Part shown: piece by piece, positions 36,962-47,777 of the stretch | How the letters are laid out: every line of letters starts with the position of its first letter | How positions within the stretch are numbered: the stretch's first letter is position 1 | Source of the DNA: Elmis aenea | Lineage: Eukaryota; Arthropoda; Insecta; Coleoptera; Elmidae | Reading direction: 5' to 3' | Assembly: GCA_947652605.1 (NCBI GenBank) | Contig: OX393577.1 | Coordinates: forward strand, 47,839,494 to 47,903,493 | Length of the DNA: 64,000 nucleotides | Made by a program: the position numbers and the translations under genes | Notes under the pieces: model-generated | Database searches by the model: none | What the model was told of the DNA's origin: nothing | Seen by the model: the letters and a program-made list of their open reading frames with translations, nothing else

Positions 36962-37485
36962 TGAAGAATATGTACTGGTTAATTGAAACAGGGTCAATCC
37001 TATCATCAGAAAACAAATTAATGTTGTACAAAACTGTCATCAAGCCCATATGGACTTACGGAGCGGAGCTATGGGGTTGTGTAAGTAAGTCCAGTTGAGC
37101 GATAATTCAAAGAAGCCAATCAAAAATACTAAGAATAAGTTGTTTCCGGGTTGGAACCGCGTCAAAGGTTTTTTCATAACCGACGTTTCGTCCTCCTACA
37201 TCGGGGGACATCTTCAGATACAGGAGGATGAAACGTCGGTTGTGAAGAAACCTTCGACGCGGTTCCAACCCGGAAACAACTTATACACATTGGTCATCGG
37301 CCGCGGAAGCCTACAACATATAATACTAAGAATAATTGCAAATGCGCCTTGGTATGTCACCAATCAAACCCTGCATGATGACCTAGATGTGTCATTTGTC
37401 AGAGATGTTATTGGGGAGGGAAGTGCTAAACACCATGAGAGGCTGAAGAGTAACTTTCGTACACCCACTGCTGAAAGGGCGTAAT
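36962..37485 (+). pseudogene. Jockey-like LINE RT C-terminal relic, interrupted
   Basis: The frame reads NMYWLIETGSILSSENKLML, then YKTVIKPIWTYGAELWGC, a stop, AIIQRSQSKILRI. After the inserted hairpin it continues IIANAPWYVTNQTLHDDLDV and ends near a stop at 37485. The Y-x-x-x-I-K-P-I-W-T-Y-G-x-x-L-W-G and A-P-W-Y-V-x-N motifs are diagnostic of Jockey-clade proteins downstream of the RT palm. It corresponds to the part immediately after the piece at 9799-10144, but the two lie 27 kb apart and are separate copies. Confidence 0.85.
37139..37321. mobile_element. Penelope-like hairpin inserted in Jockey relic
   Basis: Arms GTTGTTTCCGGGTTGGAACC and GGTTCCAACCCGGAAACAAC are exact complements, followed inward by CCGACGTTTCGTCCTCCT and its mirror AGGAGGATGAAACGTCGG. 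Beyond the right arm the sequence (TTGGTCATCGGCCGCGG) equals the 3' end of the Penelope-like relic at 1336-1395. A 14-bp direct repeat AATACTAAGAATAA flanks it (37125-37138 and 37322-37335) and lies in the interrupted LINE frame, so it is a genuine insertion. The inner strand reading CTGAAGATGTCC ... GGACGAAACGTCGG is hammerhead-ribozyme-like. Confidence 0.75.
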
Positions 37486-38202
37486 GACAGAAGGTTTAAA
37501 AGACGCTGGCCATCTGACCTGATGGACGGTTAAAGAGGACATGGATATGGTGCTGTGATCAGTGCTAGGCTTGCAAATTAGCTCATAGAAAGAATTCTGA
37601 TTTAAATACTATCAATAATAATTTTGGCGAGAAAAATGATGATAAAAACTGTTCATCTATTATATTAAATCATTTAGCTTCTAAACCAAAAAAATTGCTA
37701 CTTACGTCCATTTGTGAAAAGTGTTATTACACATATTTTTGGCCCAATAATATCTTACAGAATCAAAAATTTAATGACATACAATTTGACATTAACTATA
37801 AATAATTCTAAAGTATTTGAAAAACAGTTGAACAACGTATTTTTGATATACAGTAGATTCTCGAATCTCTATTTATTTTTTTGCGTTATTTTTATATTAT
37901 TTTATTATTACTTATTTAATAATATCTCACCTACTGTTAATATTGATTGATTATTATGTAATATTTTTAATTATAAATAAAATAAACTGGTGTGGTCACC
38001 AAATGACTTTCGTCATATATTGTATGTAACTTCGTTTGTTTGATAGTATTTGTGAGTATAAAAAGTTTAAGGTGCCGATCCAATCGTGCCAATGGAATGA
38101 ATTTATTCAATTTACATGGGGAAATTTTACTCGAAAGTCGAACTACTTGAAATTCGAACCGTCTCCTGAAATGGATTGTGTTCGACGTCCAAGGGTCCAC
38201 TA
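37486..38202. other. Spacer with 3' remnant of the LINE and a dispersed repeat
   Basis: 37486-37560 (with TTTAAAAGACGCTGGCCATC) may be the LINE's last codons or 3' UTR. 37987-38085 repeats 28337-28435. The ORF at 37714-37950 has no motif. Confidence 0.4.
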
Positions 38203-38831
38203 TACAGGGTGTGTATAAATTGGCGGAAGCGCTACACGGAGCGATGTTCTTCGTAAAAATCTAAGTCGAAAATCTTGATACAAAAATGTTGTACCATGCT
38301 TCCTATGGCCTCAGGAACCATTTAAAGAAGAAAAAAAATTGGCAACATTGCATACATTGATTTGCGTTTGGATATTTTTTTATCAGCAATTTTTACTTAG
38401 GTATTTACAATTTTTGTTCGAACTGAAAGCTTTCAGTTCATAAACATAGCTGCAAACTTTTGGGTATCGTAAAACACAAACTAGAAATAATTACGATAAA
38501 AACAGAGATGACAGCTACTGACAATGTTGCCATATGTATTATTTTCATTTAAATCAGTGATTTACATATTTTCAACACCAATTTTTGAAAGGAAGAACAC
38601 AATATCTAGGAAAAAATACTATCGAAATTTAATTTTATTCCAAATTGCAGCTTTTTCATTTGCAAGCATTAAATAATAACGCTTATTAAAGGACTAAATG
38701 TCAAAACTTTGAGGACCTCTTGCAGACACAGCAAGCATGGTACAACATTTTCGTATTAAGATTTTCGACTTAGAATTTTACGAAGAACATCGCCACGTGT
38801 AGCGCTTCCGCCAATTTATACACACCCTGTA
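38203..38831. repeat. Foldback C (629 bp)
   Basis: TACAGGGTGTGTATAAATTG at the left and CAATTTATACACACCCTGTA at the right. The arms continue through GCGGAAGCGCTACACG / CGTGTAGCGCTTCCGC and CGATGTTCTTCG / CGAAGAACATCG, and through ATTTTTTTTCTTC-type blocks inward. TA flanks. No coding sequence. Confidence 0.9.
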
Positions 38832-38844
38832 TATCAAATCGCCG

Positions 38845-39143
38845 AAAAAAAATTTTTGTGCGATCGTACTAGAAACAGCTGTTTGACGGACGCGTTAGCA
38901 ACCATAAAGTATTGCATTACCGGCCCTATCCTTAGCAACGGCCGTAAAAGTTACTTTTCAGGCCGTTACCCTTAGCAACGGCCGAAAAAGTAACTTTTAC
39001 GGCCGTTGCTAAGGAGAGGGCCGGTAATGCAGTACATACGCCGTCAGCTGTCAGTGACAGAATGTCACGTAGTTTCTAACCTATAATTTTGAAAATTACT
39101 AAAAATTTAAATTGTTTTTAATTCGATCGCACAAAAAATGTAA
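38845..39143. repeat. GC-rich palindrome with nested arms
   Basis: Outer arms AATTTTTGTGCGATCG (38851-38866) and CGATCGCACAAAAAAT (39124-39139). The inner palindrome 38914-39030 starts GCATTACCGGCCCTATCC and ends GGGCCGGTAATGC, with repeated AGCAACGGCCG(T/A)AAAAGT modules inside. Strong secondary-structure potential, no ORF. Probably a foldback MITE of unknown superfamily. Confidence 0.65.
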
Positions 39144-39297
39144 TATGCACCTCGGCCAAAACGTACTTTTTGGCCTTGATACATAAATAACTATTACACC
39201 ATTGGTGCAGATTTAGTCCCCATATGTACAATAATATAAAAGGTTTGTTGAAATTGCTTATCAAACAAACAGAACCTTTAAAAAGTTAATGATTGTA

Positions 39298-39666
39298 TAC
39301 AGGGTGATTCACGAGAGAGTACGAGCCTGCCATTCTCAAAATAGGCAGCCCAACATGCAAATCATGAAATGCTTTGATTTCTAAATTTATATTTAAGCTG
39401 TTTTAAATCAAAGACACATGACTTATTTAATTGACAGATTGAAAAGAAAGTTTTGTTGCGTAAGTTAGTAGACAATTTGAATTCAAATAAAGCTTGAAAT
39501 GTATACAAATGACGAAAAAACCGACATGATCTTAATTTTTGGGAATGCTTCAGAAGCGCAAGATTATATTCACAAAGGTATCCTAACCGCAGGTCCCCAA
39601 CCGATAAAATTTTCCGAAGATTGGAATTAAATTAAGATCATGTCAATACTTAAGAAACACCCTGTA
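39298..39666. repeat. Foldback D, degenerate (369 bp)
   Basis: Ends TACAGGGTGATTCACG and AAGAAACACCCTGTA share only the terminal block. Inside, GACATGATCTTAATTT (about 39522) and AAATTAAGATCATGTC (about 39633) are perfectly inverse. TA flanks the ends. A decayed or chimeric foldback. Confidence 0.5.
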
Positions 39667-39849
39667 TAATAAATCACAAATAAATTTTTGATGAATTTTA
39701 AAATTAATTTATTACATGCCGGTCCAAGATGTGTTAAAATAATAAGTAAAATATATGAATTTAATATTAAAGCACAGTGATAATCATTATTATATAATTT
39801 TTAAACTGAATTTAAGCGGGTAAATGTAAATGTACCTACTACCTACCTA

Positions 39850-42135
39850 TACAGGGTGAGTCACGACGGACGCGTCGGAGTTTTATGGCGAAACGCTTTA
39901 TATTTTCCAATTTCTGTCGCTGTTAGATTATGTAAGTCAATAAGGGCTACATTTTAAAAATATTTTCAAACATACAGGGTGCTCCAAAAAAGAGTGCCAT
40001 ATCAAAGTTATACTTTTTCTTATGGAACACCCTGTATATTTTTGTATTTTTGTATTCCTCTTTAAATTTAATTAAAAAAATGTATAAGGTCATATGGGTC
40101 TAAAAATAACCGTTCTCGTGAAAATCGCATTTTCATGAAAATACAGTATTTTCAAAAATTTTCAACATTTAAAAACTTTGAGAAGTCTGAAGAAATTCGC
40201 TTGGAGATAAGATTGACAATAGATTATGTAACACTTTGCACCACCTACATTTTTAAAATATTATACAGGGCGTTTTTTACGCTTGGTCAAACTTGTGAAA
40301 CTTTAAACATCGATAACTCATTTTTTTTAAATACAACCCCTTATATTTTTTTACACCGTCTTATAGAAAATTTCATTCTCTTTCGAAAACATTAATACTG
40401 TTTTATACCTAAAATTGATATTTTCCGAGATATCGCGATTTTATTGTTAATTATTAGGGCAATGTAATATTTTCGAGTAGGCTACGAAGGTAGACAGCGG
40501 TAATTTGAAACAATTGAACGAAAAAACAAGAAAGGTTTAGTTTTATCTTTTGCCTACCCATTTTTAACATTTTTTTATAGTGAAGAGGAATTTCACGTTT
40601 AAATCGAGATTTATTACAATTATTTATGCATTTATTTATTGGACCAGTATGATAAGATGATTAGTAAATCATATAAACTATTTTTTTTGTATGATACGAC
40701 TGTCGGTTCTACCAAAATGTCTTTGCTTAACTTCTGGTTCCACGCATTTTGCAAACATTGTGTTTTATACAGTGTGCACAATGTTTAATGAAGGTAAGTG
40801 TTTATGGTGTCTTAACTAAAATATAAATACACAGAAAATATTTCAAATTGGGACCGTAGTAACTTTAATTGTACATTTATAAAAATATTTCCAGTGATAA
40901 CTAAAATGTATGTAATAATAATTCAAAAACTTTTGAGACAATCACTCCTAATATGTTGCGTAATGTAAGGCGTTCACTTGAAAAGAGGATCACAATGTGT
41001 ATTCAAGAGGATGGTCGTCATGTTGAACATTTATTGTAATCGGCTGTTAAATTTTGTTTTTGAATTATTATTACATTTTAGTTATCACTAGAAATATTTT
41101 TATAAATGTTCAATTAAAGTTACTACGTTTCTAATTTGAAATATTTTCTGTATTTATATTTTAGTTAACACACCATAAACACTTACTTACATAAAACATT
41201 GTGCACACTGTATAAAACACAATGTTTGCAAAATGCGTGGAACCAGAATTTAAGCAAAGACATTTTGGTAGAACAGAGTGTCGTATTATAAACATACAAA
41301 AAAATGGTTTATAGGATTTAGTAATCATCTTATCATACTGGTCCAATAAATAAATGCATAAATAATTTTAAGAAATCTCGATTTAAACGTGAGATTGCTC
41401 TTCATTATAAAAAAATGTCAAAAATGCGTAGGCAAAAGATTAAACTAAACCTTTCTTGTTCTTTCTTTCAATTGTTTCAAATTACCGCTGTCTACCTTCA
41501 TAGCCTACTCGAAAATACTACTTTGACCTACTAATTAACAATAAAATCGCGATATCTCGGAAAATATCAATTTTAGGTATAAAACAGTATTAATGTTTTC
41601 GAAAGAGAATTAAATTTTCTATAAGACGGTGTAAAAAAATATAAGGGGTTGTATTTAAAAAAAATGAGTTATCGATGTTTAAAGTTTCACAAGTTTGACC
41701 AAGCGTAAAAAACGCCCTGTATAATATTTTAAAAATGTAGGTGGTGCAAAGTGTTACATAATCTATTGTCAATCTTATCTCCAAGCGAATTTCTTCAGAC
41801 TTCTCAAAGTTTTTAAATGTTGAAAATTTTTGAAAATACTGAATTTTCATGAAAATGCGATTTACACGAGAACGGTTGACTTTAGACCCATATGACCTTT
41901 TACATTTTTTAAATTAAATTCAAAGAGGAATCCAAAAATGTAAAAATATACAGGGTGTTCCATAAGAAAAAGTATAACTTTGATATGCCACTCTTTTTTG
42001 GAGCACCCTGTATGTTTGAAAATATTTTTAAAATGTAGCCCTTATTGACTTACAAAATCTAACAGCGACAAAAATTGGAAAATATAAAGCGTTTCGCCAT
42101 AAAACACCGACGCGTCCGTCGTGACTCACCCTGTA
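39850..42135. repeat. Foldback E, nearly complete 2.3-kb palindrome
   Basis: Left end TACAGGGTGAGTCACGACGG, right end CCGTCGTGACTCACCCTGTA. Each arm is about 1.08 kb and almost perfectly complementary; mirrored ORFs of 86 codons at 40135-40395 (plus) and 41590-41850 (minus) differ at only one residue or so, showing how little the arms have diverged. The loop, about 40930-41055, encodes a transposase C-terminus. TA flanks both ends. Decayed relatives: 2580-3766 and 6065-7100. Confidence 0.95.
40926..41039 (+). pseudogene. Mariner-type transposase C-terminal tail in loop of E
   Basis: The frame reads KTFETITPNMLRNVRRSLEK, then RITMCIQEDGRHVEHLL and a stop, 37 codons without interruption. Ends of this form (I-T-P-x-M-L-R-N-V-...-C-I-x-x-x-G-x-H-x-E-H-L) close many insect IS630/mariner-type transposases. 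It sits exactly in the unpaired loop, so the foldback keeps the extreme 3' end of a transposase gene flanked by two copies of one terminus. Confidence 0.7.
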
Positions 42136-43119
42136 TATTATATGAGAATTCTCGAGAAATAAGAAATTTATTTCTCATTTCTCGACAAATTCAAAACTAT
42201 CGAGAAATGTTAAACACGCTCACTAGTGACGAACAACCTAATTCATTTTTTAAATACACGGAGATGCCACACACTTCATTATGCATAGAATCGCCGCAAT
42301 TAAATAGTGATATATTCATGCCAAATTAGTATGCATGAATTTTAGGACTAAAGCATTTATGCATATGTTTTTAGAATCCCGTCTATGTTTGAAAATAGAT
42401 CGGAGCGAAATTCATTTCTTCATTACCCATATTAACATTAAATTACCACGACTAACAATATTCAATTCAGCTTTATTGCAGACATGGAAGGAATTATATA
42501 TCCGTATTTGTCCTGGTTTAGATATGAGTTTTGTGAATTCAGTTGGGAAAATTTAATTATTCACTACAAATTTAAATCAAGAGCAGATATGCCGTATTAC
42601 GAAGAGTTAGAGAGGGTCACCTGAAATCCATATTTTATTAAAGTGACATAAAAACGCATACTTATATGTTAAGTAAATGTGAAAGTTTTACAAGCTCGTG
42701 TTTTGTTCGTTTTACGCCTGTAAAAATGTGCTAGCTGCGATATATTTTTAAAGTCGTTAGTGAAATGTTACAATTTAAAGTTGATACACTGATTTTCCCT
42801 TTCGAATCTGAAGGGAAGTCGCTCAAGTGTTTAATATTCTTCAACTGGGATTGTCGGATTCGGATTTGATTTGGTCGCCTGACTAACTCTGTGATTGGAA
42901 TATAGATGAACATGATGTCTGCAGCAGCTTGAATAAAAGTTAGCTTAGTTAGGCGCAATTTGGGGCACCACCAAATGAAAATGAAATGGACAGCGTTTGT
43001 ATTATCAAAGTGGAGAAACTTTTAATGGTTATGTTAACTAATTACTTAATGGACTTATTTAAAGCAATTGCCTAGAAAATTGCGGAAGCAAAATAAATGA
43101 ATCGGATGATGCCGAAAGC
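42136..43119. other. Spacer, nothing recognised
   Basis: Adjacent ORFs at 42075-42329 and 42335-42556 have no motif I know; the first starts inside the foldback arm. No gene called. Confidence 0.35.
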
Positions 43120-43351
43120 CAGGACCGCATTTACTATAAGACGCATTAGGCGCAAGCTGGGGGCGTCACTGTCGACGGGGCCTCACTTTAAAACCTAACT
43201 TTCCACAAACAATTAGATGAAAAACTGTAGTTATAGCTGCAAAATGAAATACTTATTTTTAAATGTTAAATTCATAATATAAAAACTAGAGCCCCTGAAA
43301 CATTTATGTGTATTTGATTGCATTACTCTATCCATTTCTCCTTATGAAAAA

Positions 43352-43530
43352 CCTATTTCGAAACTAGAGTGGTGCTCATCACTGGCTGAAAATTAAGAAA
43401 ATATAGAAACAGCTATTTTAACAGTCATGTGGAACAAAATTTTACAACGACTAATAAATCTCTACAAGATCCCGGCACGGATTCGCTATTAGCTAATAAT
43501 TTGTAACAGTCTTTAGTTTTATTTTAGATG
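43352..43530 (+). pseudogene. hAT (ZMYM-like) transposase internal relic
   Basis: The frame reads KLEWCSSLAEN, a stop, then ENIETAILTVMWNKILQRL. After a frameshift it continues KSLQDPGTDSLLANNL and QSLVLF. The pattern W-x-x-I-L-x-x-x-N-K-x-S-K-x-L-Q-x-P-x-x-D-L-x-x-A-x-x-L-x-x-S-L belongs to the middle of ZMYM1-like hAT proteins. Several stops; non-functional. Confidence 0.6.
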
Positions 43531-44993
43531 TAAGACATGGTTTTGCTTCTTTAAAAGGTGCTATATACACCTCGGGAGGTTCTAAAAAACACTTTTTTTT
43601 AAATATTGCTATTGAATAGTACCTATAACCATTCGGTTTTTTATGTTTTTAAACTTTCAATGCAAAAGTCCCAAAATTGGCAAAGATACAGCTGGTCAAG
43701 CGATTTCTTGCGCGCAGACAATACGGTTATGAACTGTTAATCTCAAACTCAAATTAATTTTAGACCACTAAAACAGGGGTGCGCCTTATGTTTGCAAACT
43801 CTAAATACGAAATTTTCAATACTAAATATGCGCACGTGCAGCTTGTGAGACATTGCTGCAAGACACATTTGCACTCTTGGCAACAACGCTCCTTGACTTT
43901 GTCCCAGCGTATTTTTCAAACTGGTATTTCAAAACACGGTAAAAATTACATCTCAAAAACTAAAGGACCAATTTACAAGAGATTTGGTACAGCGAATCTT
44001 GAAAAAATTATCTAGTTTTGTTTTAGATTTTTTTTAACCATCGTAGTGTTAAGTCAAAAATCCGAAATTCACAAATGTCTACCATTTTTCGAAAAATTGG
44101 AAAATTTAAAATTGGCTACGTGCCTACTTACCAATGTTTTTGTTTGCTGTTTTTTCTAAAACATTTATTTCAGACAAAAACCAAAGCAGATTTTCTTGTT
44201 ACCGCAGAAGCCGTTTTCAGAAGACCGTCATACAGAAATGACAACCACGCGTTTCCTTGATAAAATTTGTTGATTAAAATTTCTTATTTTATAGAGAAAA
44301 AAACATTTTCATCAAAATGTACGTAATGATTTTATTATAACGAAAATTTCATCAAAGAAATGATTATTAACATTCGCCCTACGTTTTCCTATGCTAGGTA
44401 TATGTAGGTAACCTTTTATGAACAACGAGTTTTTTAACAAGTAAGACACAATTACATGAAAATAAAGAACTAAAAAACCGAAAAAAATGTGTGATGAAAT
44501 TTGAGAATCCGACGATGACATATGAAAAATAAAATTTCATTGTTTTTACTTTTAATGTCATTCGCGATAAGCTTATTTCAGAAATTAACCCAAGGACAAA
44601 AAGCTTAGGTATTTAAACATATTAGGTATGTTTGACACCTTTTAATAAAAGCCATTGACACAAGTTATAAACTGACAATAATTATTACTTACCACAGCGA
44701 TTTTGTTTTGTTTAATCAAATACAACAATTTCATGAAAAATAATAATTATAAACCCTATTTTCCAAAATTTTTTAATGTATATTCATTTTTTTAATGCAC
44801 TATCGATTTAGAATAAATTTTTTAATCAGAAATAATGAAAAAAAGTATACTAGGTAATTTAAAAAAAAAAGTTTACTATCGCCAGTCTGACGTACCTACC
44901 TATTTCATTGTAGAAAAAGCCATTTTGCGTCATTTGATAGAAAAAATTACCTGCGGTTTAAAAAGTATGAGGTGTTTAGGGGTTTCCTCTTAA

Positions 44994-45154
44994 CACATAT
45001 ACCGGACCAGCAGCGATTACTTAAAATGTACTTAGAGGGCCGGTAATAATTATTTGCTCCTTAGGTAAACGCCTAAGTACCGTAAGTCTACGTGAGCCGG
45101 TCTATTACGCATTGACCACATTGACGTAGATTAAGGGGACCGGTACGATATGTA
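44994..45154. mobile_element. 161-bp MITE with TTAA target duplication
   Basis: The foldback X sequence CTCTTAAAATAA is split by CACATATACCGGACC...CCGGTACGATATGTA, with TTAA on both sides (44990-44993, 45155-45158). The intact relative at 33525-33540 gives the empty site. TTAA duplication is the hallmark of the piggyBac superfamily, although the ends pair only approximately. Confidence 0.6.
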
Positions 45155-45639
45155 TTAAAATAACAAAGTTATAGGAGTAGGTACAACAGTTAAGCTAAGC
45201 GCACATTACTGCCGGAGCGGGTCGCATCGCATCGCATTTTTAAAAATGCGGCAGCGCACACTAGAAGCGTGTCGGGAAAAATGCGGCAGCGCACACTAGA
45301 AGCGTGTCGGGCCGGAGCGCATCGCATCGCATTAAAATGTGCAGTAATGTTTTCCTAACATTTTTTGATCGACATCGCTTGTGACTGCACGTTTGGATAG
45401 TTCCGATAGCTCTGATGAAGATTTTTATTTATTTCAACTGCTCTTCGATGGAGAGATAAAACATAATTTACATAATTTTTTGACTAATGACACTTGCCAC
45501 TGCAGTATAGTAGACAAAGAAGGAACTACGACAACAGAAACATTCCAAGATTTACCACTTTACCGGTTATCATGCTGCACAAGAAGCTATGTACATTCGT
45601 GACAAAGAGTTTTTTCATCCCAAACTGAAGTCAAACGCT

Positions 45640-45703
45640 GTACCATCTGAGCTACGACCAATTGGTGATGGGTTCACTATACAATAGGATAATGACTTTA
45701 AAC
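45640..45703 (+). pseudogene. Tc1-like transposase relic, upstream part
   Basis: The frame NAVPSELRPIGDGFTIQ, stop, DND leads into the Tc1 block (A-V-P-S-G-x-R-L-I-G-x-G-F-x-x-Q-Q-D-N-D-P-K-H). The frame is cut by the hAT insertion (CTTTAAAC duplication) and continues at 54267. DND would supply the second catalytic Asp. The uninterrupted version lies at 63466-63800. Confidence 0.65.
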
Positions 45704-45711
45704 CAGGGACT

Positions 45712-47165
45712 TGTTACGTTACTATTGTCCGATTGGGAGTTAGGTCCCATGAGCAGTAGTTCCGGCTTATTTTAGTAGCTCCAGTGTCTAGTATATTTTC
45801 ACGCATGTCAATTGGTATTGTCTACCGTTCACGCACTTCCGGTTATTGTCTGGTTTGGTGATACACCTGTGATTTGTGCAGGGTGAATATCCAGGGAAAT
45901 ATTGTAAATTTTGGTGGATCTCGACTTTTGTAGTCACGCGTACGGCGAATTTGGTCCAGCCAAATAAAACCGTTGGATTATTTAGCGGCACATAAAACAG
46001 GTAAATCTTTTCTTCAAGCCACGTGAAAATTGGAGGTTATCTTACATTTCGTTTCTTTTTAGGTGTTTACGTTTCGTACTTAAATTGGCTGATATTTCGT
46101 TTGTGTAACGTTTGGATGTACGTTTTGCTTTGAGCTGGAGGTTAAGCTCAGTCCTTTTCTCCAAGTTTCGTTTAACGTTGTGATCGGACGTTTGATACTC
46201 CGTTGAAGATTGGTTCCGTGGATGTTTATCTGTTAGTTTGGACTACGGACAGCAGTTCCGGCCCTCTTCTCTTTCATCGTGCCTTCGGCGGCTCATCGAA
46301 AGCTAAGCTTACATATTTAAGCCCCGACTAGCTACGTTCTTAATATTTTTATTATCTTACGTTAACTATTGTAGAGCCCTCAGCTCGTACTATAGTTAGT
46401 TCACTGTTTTGCTTTGGCGTTATGTATTAACGTTTAGTTCAATTCGTTGTATTTTTGCTAGTGTCATTTATTAACGTTTAAATCAATTCTTATATTGTTG
46501 TTAACAGGACCTTACGTCCATGATACATCCTACGTTCTCAACAACCTTTGAGTGGCTTTGGTGTCACTAAATTCTTATTTGAAAGCTACGATTAATAAGT
46601 TAGAGACCGTTTTCGGTTTGCAAGGTATTTTTTATTTACGTTACCGCTTGGCGATTTTACTGCCACAGTTTTGATAGGTTGGAGAGCTCTTCCACTTTAT
46701 TGACGTTGCGTTATCAGTCTTACATACAGGTATAAATATATGTTGGTGTTTTTTATATAGGTACTTGCAAACCCCGGAACAGGACCGATCTTATTCCGTC
46801 GTACATATTTTATTTAGGTTTAATTATAACGAAGGGTTTCTTCGTAGTGGCCTTCTAAGTCTGTTGAGGCGAGGACCATTTTATTGTCAAGTGCGTTCTA
46901 TATTTTGGTTGTTATTTTCATTTTTGTGTTTGGTGTTATTAAAGGCATATACCGTTCAAGCCTACGAGTTCTTTTATTTCTTTCCTTAGGTTTTTTCGCT
47001 ATTTTACCTTACAGAATAAATAGTGTGGCGCCCTTTTGATATCTACAAGTTTAGTTCTAATCTGGACCTACCCCTTCTCGTCTGACTTAGCCGCGAGTCC
47101 GAATCACCCGTTCTTGTTGTACGAGTATAGGCTTTCTTTATTAAGTGGCCGATATTCGTGTAACA
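45712..47165 (+). repeat. 5' LTR
   Basis: 1454 bp, TGTTACGTTACTATTG at the start, ATTCGTGTAACA at the end. A TATTTAAG sequence near 46314 is a possible TATA-type promoter, and AATAAATAG near 47017 a possible polyadenylation signal; both are guesses from short motifs. ORFs of 67 and 74 codons within the LTR recur in the 3' LTR and are not considered genes. Confidence 0.95.
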
Positions 47166-47195
47166 AAATTGACGCCCAACATTAGGGGCCTTGTG
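47166..47195 (+). promoter_or_regulatory. Primer-binding-site-like sequence
   Basis: Directly after the 5' LTR, AAATTGACGCCCAACATTAG resembles tRNA-complementary primer sites of Gypsy-type elements (core TGRCGCCCAAC). The tRNA is not identified; comparison with tRNA 3' ends would settle it. Confidence 0.5.
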
Positions 47196-47777
47196 TAACT
47201 AAACCTTATTGGCTTTGTGTATAACTGTACTTTACTCGTTTAGGGACTTGTTTGATAATTGCCTTTATTTTGAAAATTTTTCTGTTGTTATTTTTCTAGA
47301 ATTTTATATCTTGCTACGTGTGTTGCATATATCTAGGCGTTCCTAATAAATGCAAGCATACATTTATCCTAGCTTCGCGACGATTCTTTAGGTTTTGACT
47401 TCTCTGCTGGACGTTTTCGTTGTTACTACCTGGTTTTCGGGATTTCTGATATACAGGGTGGAACAACAATTTTGCACTTTTTTTTTTTATTGGTTCTATA
47501 GATTCCTTAGGTGGTTCTATGCAATTTAGCACATTTTCTATATACAGAGCCAGTAAAAATTTTTGTCCAAATTTTCTTTTATCGCTTTTTAGGTTTTTGG
47601 AAGTCTTTTGCGACCAGACTTGATACGTAGGTACAGTTTCGGTCAAAAATTTAGTCCAAATAATTTTTTTTCTCTTTTAGGCTATTTAGTTGCTTTTTCT
47701 TTCTTTTTGGGTTGTTTTCTTCCTTCTCGAAGGAAAGTTAATTACTTGTTATACTTTACTGATCTTGACTAGATACA

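Noticed and set aside
37095..37484. 129-codon plus-strand ORF taken as a single gene
   Set aside because: It joins a LINE fragment, a Penelope-like hairpin and the LINE fragment again; open by chance.
40135..40395. 86-codon ORF found twice with near-identical protein (mirror at 41590-41850)
   Set aside because: The copies are the two arms of foldback E; conservation reflects arm identity, not selection. No motif.
42335..42556. 73-codon ORF as a possible host gene exon
   Set aside because: No recognisable motif, no supporting splice signals or neighbouring exons.
45788..45991. Minus-strand 67-codon ORF present twice (also 51705-51908)
   Set aside because: The repetition is explained by the two identical LTRs; no independent evidence of coding.
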